Below, one piece after another: positions 1 to 10,900 of a DNA stretch of 64,000 nucleotides (position 1 is its first letter; every line of letters starts with the position of its first letter). Origin of the DNA: Vombatus ursinus (lineage: Eukaryota > Chordata > Mammalia > Diprotodontia > Vombatidae). The notes below the pieces were generated by a model, which was not told the DNA's origin, made no database searches, and was given only the letters and a program-made list of their open reading frames with translations. The translations under genes and the position numbers were made by a program. Location of the stretch: positions 29,793,665 through 29,857,664 of the forward strand of contig NW_020940358.1 in the NCBI RefSeq assembly GCF_900497805.2, in the 5' to 3' direction.

Positions 1-858
1 CCTGATTGTGGTCTGAGACAGAATAGAGCAGGACTACACCCCCTTCCCTTGTTGTGTCCCCTGTGGCTTGAGGCCACATGTGCGTTTTTGGGCTGCACCC
101 TCTCCTCAGAAAATGTATTTTACTTCACATTATGTACTCCCCTTGAATGGAGATTGGGAGGGTGGAAAGCCCCTACAAGTTAATGGGCAGCTATCATTCT
201 CATTTAGATAGGCAGATTTTAGGGAGTGAAGAGATGCTTGTTCTGCAAATTCCCAGGTCATAAGTAGCTGTTCTCAGCTCAAAACTGCAGATAATTTGAC
301 AATTTCTAGCACTGCTCATGGCCCCAGGCAGCACAACTGCAAGGTTTTGTCACACTTGGTTAGGGAGTCAGATGTCTAGAAGCAGCATGGTAACTGCACA
401 CCAGCCACCTCCTTCCACTTCCTCACCTTTGGTCATCATCTAAGATCCTGATTCTTGCAGTAAGCAGCAGATACATTTTCAGTGATGGTGTTTAGAGAGG
501 CCAAAAGCACTAGGTCTCACGAGGAAGTGTCTCAGGGCTTTAGTTCTCTCTCCAGCTCTCTGCTTGCTGTTCCCCATGCACTGACATTCCATCATCGGCC
601 TTCAGACTTTTGTAGATGCCTTGAATGTGCTCCCTCTTTAGCTCTACCTTTTGGAATCCCCAACTACTTTAAAGGCTAAGTAAACTTACCCACAGTGGTC
701 AGTTCTTCTGTCTCCACCCATCCAAGAAAGGAAGTCCACTGAAGGTAGAGATTGTTTTAAATTTGTCATTGTATCCCCATTGTCTAGGAGAATGACAGGT
801 TAGTTGTTCAGGCCCTTGATAAATGCACAGGTGCTTCATAAAGGCTCATTGAATTACA
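1..858. other. Unassigned AT-rich DNA
   Basis: No gene or clear repeat is recognised. A weak L2/MIR-like tail (CTTGATAAATGCACAGGTGCTTCATAAAGG) appears near 812-846. Confidence 0.4.
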
Positions 859-1411
859 TACCACATTTCACTGCATAATCGTTGCAACCTATTTTTTCAG
901 TCCAAAAATTGGTTTATACCTTTCATTGGGTAATTGTCGCACGGTATAATTCTGTTTGTCATGCTGCTTTAAAGGTAAACAGAACAGCAATGTATTCACC
1001 AGTGGCATATGGATACATATTTATCTCCTGCACATTGGGAGCCTAGAACTCTCAGCACAGGTGCATCGTCAGTATATTTCTGAAAGCCGAGTTGTGTGGT
1101 TTAAGAGTGCTACAGTACTACCGGTATTGTCATTCAACCCAATGAAGAGCTGGAGGCACAGGGGGAGCTGCCATGAGTAAGTCACATGATGTGGTAAGCC
1201 TGGCATCTTCCCAATTTTAACGTATATTCACGAGTATTCCATGCATCCTAATCTTGTACCAAAGACAGTAGAGTAATAAATGATTTTCAAATAATTCTGG
1301 CACAATTTTTTAAAAAAAAGCCTCACCTAATGGTTGCACCCCATTTTTTGTAAAAAAACAAAAAACAAAACTGGCATAAGATCTGAGATGATTATGTGGT
1401 CAAGTACGGTA
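859..1411. mobile_element. Candidate non-autonomous DNA transposon with TA target duplication
   Basis: Imperfect terminal inverted repeats of 20 bp (861-880 and 1390-1409, 14 of 20 matching, five of six differences transitions) bound a 549-bp unit flanked on both sides by TA. TA duplication is typical of Tc1/mariner and pogo/Tigger elements. No transposase frame is present. Family not recognised. Confidence 0.5.
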
Positions 1412-1489
1412 TGCAGTTGCTTCTGAAAAAAATTGAGGCAAATTCACCTTGGGGAGAAGTAGCAGATTTTTTCATATAAAAACTTCCTA

Positions 1490-1575
1490 TTCAACTATTT
1501 TTTAAGTGCCTACCAGGTGCCAGGCACTGAGGATAAAGAAACCATCCTTACCTACATGGAGCTTATATTGCTAAT
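1490..1575 (+). repeat. Fragment of old interspersed repeat (transmission of 'gtgccaggcactg' type)
   Basis: Contains AAGTGCCTACCAGGTGCCAG, then a GGATAAAGAAACC stretch and an ACATGGAGCTTATATTG stretch. It matches the first part of an old repeat also seen at 6455-6985, 33990-34200, 35515-36440 and 63125-63480. Confidence 0.45.
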
Positions 1576-1612
1576 AATTACAGCAGGTTAGCTCTGGAGG
1601 GATCTGACTAGC

Positions 1613-1761
1613 ATTTTTTTTTAGGCTATTGGGGTTAAGTGACTTGCCCGGGGTCACATAGCTAGTAAGTATCTAAAGTATCTAAGAGGCTAGATTTGAA
1701 CTCAGGTCCTCCTGAATCCAGGGCTGGTGCTATATCTACTACACTGCCACCCAGATGCCCC
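1613..1761 (-). repeat. tRNA-derived marsupial SINE, short form
   Basis: An antisense copy with a T-rich start (A-tail), GTGACTTGCCCGGGGTCACA, TTTGAACTCAGGTCCTCCTG and CCACCCAGATGCCCC. The head of this family resembles a tRNA with box-B-like GTTCAAATCC. It is moderately diverged. Confidence 0.85.
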
Positions 1762-2179
1762 TCCTTGACTAGCAGTCTTCAAGCAAATTCTATATGACTA
1801 CTTGTTGAAAATGATGTAGAAGGCATGCTGGTTTGGGTGCTGGTTGGATTAGATGGCCTCTAGTTGCCTTCCAAATCCAAGTTCTTGAAAGGAACCCGGA
1901 CCCCCTTTTTGTCAGGGTGATCACAAGAGACATGATTGATCCTTCCCTGTGACTGACAAGCATAGAAACCAAAAGTATGTGTTATTTAGACTTTCTCCAA
2001 GGAATTCACACATGAATACCATGAGTTATCACCTTGTTTGGTCTTAAGTCTGACATTTCCATGTATTCTGAATCATTTCTTCAGATCCTTTATTTTATCA
2101 TAATAAAGACTGCTTCCATAGTGTTAGCCTGATTCTATCCAATATCCATCCACATATCCTGATTTAAACCAAATTCCAT

Positions 2180-2322
2180 ATCAGCAGAGGAAGGTAATGG
2201 TAGGAGAGGCCCCACTTTCAGTGAGCTATCATAGCTTTAGGGCAAACCATTCCAATGTCTTTACCAAGAAAACCCCAAATGGGTTCACAAAGAGTTGGAC
2301 ATGACTGAATTATAAATTACAA
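2180..2322 (+). repeat. RTE-tailed SINE, 3' part
   Basis: Ends in AAAACCCCAAATGGGTTCAC and AGTTGGACATGACTGAA, the shared tail of the longer Mar1-like copies at 8264-8506, 33425-33690 and 62205-62447. Confidence 0.6.
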
Positions 2323-2325
2323 AGA

Positions 2326-2470
2326 ATGGCAGCCTGCTATAGTGGCAATGGTGTTGGGCTTGGAGTCAGGCAGACCTGGGTTTTAAGTCCCAGCTCATAT
2401 TGTTCCAAGCTGTGTAATTCTGACTTAATTTATCCACACCTCAGGCAACTCCCTAAGATTTATCTACTAA
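2326..2470 (+). repeat. MIR/CORE-type SINE
   Basis: Sense copy: GCAGCCTGCTATAGTGGCAA, then GGAGTCAGGCAGACCTGGG, then AGGCAACTCCCTAAGAT. It is diverged and flanks the RTE-tailed copy. Confidence 0.65.
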
Positions 2471-2712
2471 ATCAGATATCTTGTCAATGGACATCTGTAA
2501 AGGAGTTCCCAGTGCTGATAAAATCATGCAGCCTTCAAATATTGTAAACTCAGGCAAATTATTGGTTTCCCTTTTTCTGAGCTTACCCATTTATTAAAAA
2601 CTTTCGAAACTTGACCTACAAGAGTTTAGTTTCAAGGTGAATGATTAACTGGGTCCAAACTTGCATGGTACAGTTAATACATGACATAGTACTTCACAGT
2701 TAAAACTGAGCT

Positions 2713-2868
2713 ACTTTTTTTTTTTTGCTTTTTGGTGAGGCAATCAGGGCTAAGCGACCTGCCCAGGGTCACACAGCTATTAAGTGTTAAGTGTCTGAGG
2801 CTGGACCTGAACCCAGGTCCTCTTGACTCCAAGGCCAGTGCTCTATCCACTGCGCCACCTAGCTGCCC
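2713..2868 (-). repeat. tRNA-derived SINE with exact 11-bp target duplication
   Basis: Antisense copy with poly-T, TTTTTGGTGAGGCAATCAGG, and end TGCGCCACCTAGCTGCCC. It is flanked by identical AAAACTGAGCT at 2702-2712 and 2869-2879, as produced by L1-type insertion. Confidence 0.9.
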
Positions 2869-2884
2869 AAAACTGAGCTTTTAA

Positions 2885-3045
2885 AGTGATTCAACCACAA
2901 ATGGGAGTTCCAGTAAGATCCCTGTTAAAAAGCTTTGTGTGTGACCTTAGGCAAGTCATTTTACCTCCCCAGGTCTCAGTTTTCTCATCTGTAAAATGAG
3001 GGCACTGGCCTCTGAAGTCCCTTCCAGATTTGTGATCTTAAGGCT
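2885..3045 (+). repeat. MIR-type SINE
   Basis: Contains TGTGACCTTAGGCAAGTCAT, TTTTCTCATCTGTAAAATGA and a CCCTTCCAGAT ending in sense orientation. Confidence 0.7.
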
Positions 3046-3059
3046 TCTAAGAAAAGGCA

Positions 3060-3535
3060 GACTTCTATAATGGGCTATTCATTAGTACTTAAATTTGAAT
3101 CTCTTCACAATATATGGCACCAGCCTACCTTTCCAAATCTGTCACATTCCTTTGCAGCACTTCTAAAGTTCAAGCCAAATTGGACTACTGCTGTTCTCCA
3201 ATCTTTCTACCTTTCTTCATATGATTGTACAGGTTGGGCCTCTATCCTCGGAATCCAGAACACAACACTCCCCTCCTCATCTGGCTTTGAATCCTTAGCT
3301 TCTTTTAAGGCTCAGGTCAGGTACCTTCTTGTCTGTGAAGCCTTTCTTGATTCCTCCTAGTTGTTTACTTACATTTTTCAAACCACCTAATGTTTACTTA
3401 TCTGTGTACGCATAGTATCTTTCAGTAGCGTGTAAGCTTGACAGTTTAAACTAGTTTAATTTGTATTACCCCTCCCACCTAACTCAGTGCCCCTCAGGAA
3501 GTGCTTAGTAAATATTTGCTGCTTAGAACTATCTG
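3060..3535 (+). repeat. L2-type LINE 3' end
   Basis: Diverged LINE2 3' region with a CAAGCCAAATTGG stretch, AAGGCTCAGGTCAGGTACCT, then a tail of the form CAGTGCCCCTCAGGAAGTGC and TTAGTAAATATTTGCTG. Confidence 0.65.
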
Positions 3536-4039
3536 CTTAATTCAACTCTTTTAAGTTACTGAAGAATTGAAATAATTGAAATAAAAAGGGAAAAAACTTC
3601 ATTTCATTTTACAAATTATTAGATAGTAATTACATTATGGCTAACAAAATTTAAATGTCACTTGAGATATTGTCTAGCCTTGAGAGGGACTAGAGAACAA
3701 TGTCAAAGCTTACTATACTGAGAAAATTGCTTCTCAAAAAGGGTACCTGGGACACCATGAATATTGAAGTATAACAGCTGCATCACAGATAATTTACATA
3801 ATGTGGTCTGCAATTGACAAGGCAGATCAAAGGCAACAGAGACAAGCTTTAAAGTTAAGTATAGTTTGAGTAAAGAATTCTCATTTCCTAGTCCCTGACA
3901 TACAAACAGGCTGCCTATATAATCTATCCCCTTTATGTATACAGGGATTGCTGCAGGAATATCTGATAGAATTTTGAAGAAATAAAGGTACAACGAGCAT
4001 GTTATGATGTAGTAAATGAGGACAGAAAGATTGTGCATT

Positions 4040-4345
4040 AGGTAATAGCTGACACTTCAACAGTGTTTTAGGGTTTACAAAGAATTTTACAACTATTTTG
4101 AGCCTCAAAACAACCATATGAATTAGGCACTATTATTATTATTACCATTTCAAGTTGCTTAGAGAGGCTGATGTGTTAGTTTCACGTGAGGCCAAGGCCT
4201 ACCTAAATCTAGGCCCTGTTCTGCCAGTGATCAAATGGATGACCTCATTTAAAGTCTAGGAAGCTCAATGTTCTCATCTGTAAAATACGGAGAATGGATC
4301 AGATACCCTTAAAATCTTTCAGCTCTGAGATTTTATGACTACTAT
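4040..4345. repeat. Two abutting MIR fragments in opposite orientation
   Basis: An antisense piece (TAGGGTTTACAAAG through TTAGGCACTATTATTATTAT, about 4045-4155) is followed by a sense piece (about 4165-4345) with TTCTCATCTGTAAAATACGG. Both are old. Confidence 0.55.
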
Positions 4346-4882
4346 TATTGCCTAATTATGTCTAAATCCCTATCTTCATTCAAAATTCAGTGAAGCTGTA
4401 ATAAGAGCATCTGACAAACTAAGCTTCAAACAGCTTTCCTACAAGCCAGAGGATATCTCCATATCCATTGCCCTAATGTTCTTAATTATTAAGATAAACA
4501 ATTTCCATCTTAGGTTGGGGAGTCCATTTGAGATTCTGTTAAAAATAAGCCAAAAAAGTCCCCACTGAATAATCAACCAAAGTCAACATAGTATGAACAG
4601 AACAGTTGAGACAATTTTGTAAAAAATGGTTTTATCAGTCCATTTTTGTATAAAACACATGGGAAGAAACCTAGCCAATCAACACACAAATTGCTGCCAC
4701 ATGACAAGATACTTTGTCAAACTTGGAATCTAAAGAACATACAAATGTTTTATCATGTCTACAGTCAATTGTCTATGCTTTTCCATTTAACTATTTTAAA
4801 AAATTCCACATATCCCCATTATTTCTTCTGTCCCAGTTACAGTACAATGACAGGGAGGAAGAGGGTTGGTTAAAACAACACT

Positions 4883-4944
4883 CTATGCAGTTTTCTGCTG
4901 TCCCTTCTTTCCAATCAGAGATTTGTGGATGTGAGGAATCACAC
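4883..4944 (-). CDS. H2AZ2: H2AZ2 coding exon 5 and stop
   Basis: The 62 nt complete a glycine codon, then encode [19 protein letters not shown] and TAG. The final alanine identifies H2A.Z.2 (H2A.Z.1 ends in valine). The acceptor is ATTTAG. The 3' UTR continues toward lower coordinates. I see no AATAAA between about 4320 and 4882; only a weaker GATAAA occurs near 4632-4637, so the 3' end is not fixed. Confidence 0.97.
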
Positions 4945-7900
4945 CTAAATTGAAAGGAAAAACAAGATTATTGGTAAGACTTCTCTAGCATTTATAAATT
5001 TTATTCTATAATTCAGTGATAAGTGGTTACATTACAGAAACTATTAGTCACTTTATTTTTTCTATTCTGGAGTTGTCATTCTATACCTTTTTCATTTAAA
5101 TATTTTATAAAAGTGAAAACATTCAAAAATTCCTTAGCTTTATTCTTGGTTATACAGAATGACTCTCTGAAAGAGGGGAGAGGAGAAATACAAGAAGAAA
5201 TTTAGGCAATATACAAAAGACATTAATAAAAATTTATTTAAAAAAACACAAATAGTTTGTGTAAGTTAATATTACTAACACACTTTTGAAGATTAGGGCT
5301 TTTAAAGTTTTTGTTGTTGTTCAGACCTGTGATTTCATCTGTGTAGGGAACTTCCTTTACCAATGAGGAGCAACAATTATTCTGTAACTTTTAGTCTTAG
5401 ATAAATAAATGCCTGGGACATTGACAGCTTAAATGACTTGTCCCAGAGTCAAGTGGTAGTCTAGTGTGTTTCAGAGTTGAGACCTGAACCCAGGACTTCT
5501 GACTCACAGGCTAGCCCTATATATACTATGTCACACTGCTACTTGATTAATTGGCAATTTGACAAAAATCATTATATAGCCACAAGGCAAGGTTAAAGAG
5601 AGGAATGTTTACTTATGGAAGCAAAGTTACATTTATTTTTATGAAAAATTGTACACACAAAGTATAAACCTAAAGAATCAGAGTTAGGGGAACCTTGATA
5701 ACTTTTGGGCAATTCTCCATGCTGACAAGAGGAAGTTGGTGCCTTTTCTGCTCCTTTGTACTGAAGGATAGACTATGTTTATTATTCTGGAAGTTAGTCA
5801 CTGTTTAGTGACCTCAGTGGAACTAGATTCATTGCTTTTGGGTATCTTATTGTTCCAATGTACACTCCCAAGTTTTTCCCAGTAAAGTTTTTGGCATTCT
5901 TAACAGCTGCATCAAATATGTGAATATTCTCTACCACCTGCAAGTCTTAAATAGTTTGTATACATGGTGATGCTAGGTCTATAGTTTTGAGGATATTTTT
6001 GCCTCTAATCCATATGGACCATCACAATTCTGTAGATGGATGCAAGCTCTGTTTCTGTAAATGGTGTATTCAATGTGTCATGTGGCATGAATGTTAAGAC
6101 AAGTGGTTTGCTCCACTTTTTCATCTTGTGTTACTTGAATAACACCATCAGACAGTAGAATTTTAACCACCATCAAGGCAGGGCAGAGCCTATCAATGCT
6201 TAGAACAAGAAGACAAGACTGGGAATTTTGGGAGTGGTATATGTACCACCTCATATTCATTCATCATTCATGCACTCATCACTGTCCTCATATAACCACT
6301 AAATCCTCCTCTTTTTAGACCCCAAGTTACCATAATACTAAACAGGTAACTGAAGACACTCTCCAGCAAGTGTGCCGAATAGCTAACTCATTGTTGGCAT
6401 TGGGATCTACTAGTGAGGCGTAGCTGTGTGTGGTTTGTTCCAAAGTCCAAGATTATGAAGTATTTATTAAAGCACCTACTATATGCTAGATATAGAGAAT
6501 ATAATCTCTATTCACAAGCTTACATTTTAATGGGGGAGACAAGTACTTATATATAAACATATAGCATAAATGTGAAAAAGTACAATTACGTATAAAGTAG
6601 TTAAGTAGAAAGTAGTTTGGGAGATAGGACATTAGCAGTTAGAAGGGATCATAAATGGTTTTATGCAATAGATGGTGCTTATGAACTGTCTTAAAGGAAG
6701 AGAGACTGTATATAAGGTGGAAATAAAGAGGAAACGAATTCCAGGTATAAGGCATATCCAGAACCAAAGTACAGAGATGAGAAATTTCAGGGGAGAGGAG
6801 TGTTGGGTTTGTGAGAAGAACAGTGAGAAGACCAATTTGGCTGCACTGAACAAGAGGCTGCAAAGATGTGGGACTAGGTTGTGAAGGATTTTAAAAGTTC
6901 AACAGAAGGATTTATATTTTATCCTGGAGAGAACAGAAAGCAACTGGAGTAGATAGAAGGGGATCTCATAGTCATAACCACACTTAAGGAAAATGACTTA
7001 ACAATGCCTAGTTAGAAGCTTGGCATAACAGGCTGTGAGGAACAGCATGGCATAGCAGATAAATGGCAGGGCTTGAAGTCAGCAAGACTTATTAAGTCCA
7101 AGGTCTGCCCCTGACAAATTGTTATGTAGCACAGGAAAATCACTTAACCTCTGAGTGCCCCAGGAAACAAAGACTTTAAGTTGTTCATTGGTATTGGTAA
7201 AGGGAGCTTCTATTAGAAAATCCCCATGTAGATGAAATTACTTCCAATTCTGGAAGTAATAATAATAATAATAATAATAAAATAATAGCAGCAGTAATAA
7301 TGGGCTGCTTAGAGTTTCCAACCAGTCACTCAAATGCAACTAGATTAATGGCCAGTCATATATACATATATTTATGTATACATGTCCCAAAACTTCCTCT
7401 ACTTAAAAAGGTTCTACATACCACCACCAGCAATGGTAGCCTTGATAAGGGAGTCCAACTCTTCATCACCACGGATTGCAAGCTGTAAGTGACGAGGAGT
7501 GATACGTTTTACTTTGAGATCCTTAGAGGCATTTCCTGCCAGTTCCAGCACCTATAAAAAGTGTTCATGAAATAATTTAAGGAAAATTGAAGAGTTTCAG
7601 CTATAACAATTCATACAAGCCAGCTATAACAATTCATACAAGCCAACTTACACAAATATTAGGAAAAATATCATGACAGTATTTGGACATAACAATACAA
7701 AATCATAAATATATTAAGGAAATAAATTTTGCTTTCTCTTATTTTTTGTATAGGGCTTTATGCTTTCAAAAGTTCTTTCACATATATTATTTCATCTGAT
7801 TCTTTGAAAAACACAGAATAATAGATTTAGAGCTGAAAAGGCCAGCCCTTAGAGGCCATCTAGTCCAATTCTCTCATTTTACAGATGAAGAAACTGAGAC

Positions 7901-10900
7901 CCAAAGAAGTCATCAAAGTAGTAGTAGAACCAGAATCTGAACTCAGGTCCTCAGGTTCCTTCATCACTTTTTCTATCATACTATGCTTAGTTGTTTTAAA
8001 AAAAAACAAAAATAACAAAACAAAAAAAGAACACCTAAGTCTTTAGGTAATTAATTCTAGCAAAACTAAGAAGTGCATGTTCAAGGAAAATAAAAGGAAA
8101 AAAAAAAAACCTACTGCCCCTTTAACTCCACAACCTTAAAGATCAATGTTTTAAAATGAATGCCCATATTCATTTCCTTACTTATTCAGTTTATTTTTAC
8201 TCAGTACAAATGAACAAACTAAATTTTTTTAGTATCCGTATTTGCATCATTGAGGCAAGTTGAGGCAGCTAGGTGGCACAGTGGATCAAGTGCTGGGCTG
8301 GTCAGGAAGACTCATCTTCCTGAGTTCAAATCTGGCCTCAGACACTTACTAGCTGTGTGACCCTGGGCAAGTCACTTAACCATGTTTCTTTGGTTTCCTC
8401 ATCTGTAAAATGAGCTGGAGAAGGACATGGCAAAGCGCTCCAGTATCTTTGTCAAGAAAATCCCAAATGGGGTTGGACACAACTGAAAAACTACTTAACA
8501 ACAGGCAAACAGGAGTAGTGGATTGAACATTGAAATTTAATCAGAAAATCTTGGGTTCAAGCCCCACTCCTGATATTTATTTCCTAGATGTGTGACCTAG
8601 ACAAGTCACAATCTTTCTGTATTTCAGGCAATTCCCTAGGTTGTATCTATTTGTCTTATACAAGCCGAGATCCATCCTGAAGATTGGCGTTCCCTATATT
8701 AAAAATTCTTGGTATATAGATAATTTGCATTAAAACAGTCATGTCAAAAACATCACCTTTAATTAGAAGTCTCTGGCTATTTTCCCCAATTGGTTTGTAA
8801 TAATTTTGGTTAACCAAATTAGGCTCTTTAAGTTATATATCAATGATTTCTTTTTATTTATTGAGGTTGCCAAAGTCTTCTGCTCTAACATAGAACAATT
8901 AATTTTAGTGCTAAATAAATGTGTTTTGAATCTTCTGAAATTCTTATGTTTCAAGTTGACAATCAGATGATGTACTTTTTCCTTGCCCTATCTGCATTTT
9001 AAATGAATGTCTGTTATCTTCATATAAAACTTCCTGCAGACCTCTGGAATCCCTGATACCGTCACCATCATCCCAGATTAACTGTCAGTGCCTTCAATAA
9101 AACAGGGCTTTAGGTGAAAAATTACTGGAAGCAGTGTTTTCCACAGGCAATATTATAAATGTATGATTTGCCAAGAGAAGTTACATTCAACTGAAGAGGT
9201 CTTTGTGGTGGGATTTAATTATGCTCTTCTTTAAAAAGCAAAAAACCAATAAATTATGTAATTGTGTGAGCTCCTTGGTTGTACTACATTGACAGGAAAC
9301 AGAGAAAGGGAAGGAGAGCCCCACCTGTGCAATGGGACTTGGACTAAAGAAAATTCTGTAACTGAATGAGAGATACTGCTTGGGTAGAATCTGGGTTGGC
9401 TCCCTGAACATAGAATGGTTTCTCTCTTTCCAAATGGGGAATTTGTGCACTAGCCTATCTCACTCTATTCACTTGACCAGATCTACTCTATTCCAAACAA
9501 TCCTCTATTCACTTGAATCTCTAAATTTCAAGAGATAAGAGACTTAACTGTGCACTAGCAAGGAGACAATAAGGTTGACTCTTTATCTACATGATATTAA
9601 ACAAGCACTACATCTGTCAGCATAAATCCACTGAACTGAACTAAGCATCTCTTTGAAGCTTAATAGCATCTTCCAGAGTAACTCAGTATCAGGACAGATA
9701 AGAATAAATTAATTTTTAAGAAATTATATATATGTATATGTATATATATGTATATATATGCTTGTTTAAATGTATTTTCGGTGCTTGCTTTGGCAGTACA
9801 TATACTAAAATTGAAACAATAGAGAAGATTAGTATGGCTCCTAGGAAAGGTTGACATAAATTTGTGAAGTGTTCCACATTTAAAAACATATTTGTATGTA
9901 TGTGAGAGAACCTATATAAAGAGTTTTAAGGTGTGTTAAATCAAAGAATAGAGATCATAATTTACAGCCCCACAAACTCCTTAATTTGCCCAATTCTTAA
10001 TTCCCTCAGTGATGACAGCTTAAAACCTTTAAAATCATTTTTGGTTCCTTCCTATCATTGCCTATGTCAAGTATCTCACACAGTCTAGCTGACTTTTCTG
10101 TTAAAATATCTCTTGGATTTACCCTTTTCTGTCCATTTCTTATTGCTACCTCAACCCAAACCGAAAGCTAGCACTTCACATATCTTCACATATCGATCAT
10201 CACAATAGCCCTCTCATGGTTCTCATGGATTCTTCCAGTGCCTACAAATCTCCAACTTTCATAAGTAAAAGTAGTTTCCTCATCCACAAGTTCCCTAGAC
10301 CACTGAAATTCCAGGTCCAGTAATTATTTCCTATTGAACTTCTCATTTCAATCACATACAGACCTATATGCACTCATCCAACTCCTCTAAAATGTGTTCT
10401 TTATCTACCCAAATCCTTCTCAAACTTCAAGGGGGTCTAAATCCCATAGTTTCTAAGGTCTGATATGCTGGCCAAAATGTATTATATTAGGGTCATGATA
10501 CAATGAAGTCTAGGGACAAGTTCAGATCACCTGCCCCCTCTGACACTACATATACAAGTGACCTTGAGAAGGCACTTGCTTCCCCTCATCTTAACCCCCC
10601 CCCACTCAGTTTGCTTACCTGTAAAAGGAAAGGTGGACTAGGTAGGCCCTGAAACCCCTCCTAACTCTGAATCTAAACTCCTATTATAATTTTCTGGTAA
10701 CCAATGATACATTGCCTGATAATGGAACAACAAAAGGAAACAACTACCCCCACCCCTAAGGAATTGTAAGCTACTTGAGAGTAGGAATGAGGTCTTATCA
10801 TAGCTTTCTTTTACTTACCCCTAGAGAAGACAGAATATTGCTAGGCATATAGAGAAGCTAAAGACTTCAAAACTGAATACAGTATTTGAGACAATGTATT

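Noticed and set aside
4630-4640. GATAAA as the H2AZ2 poly-A signal
   Set aside because: A weak variant with no clear GU-rich element close by. The true 3' end may lie further down; left open.
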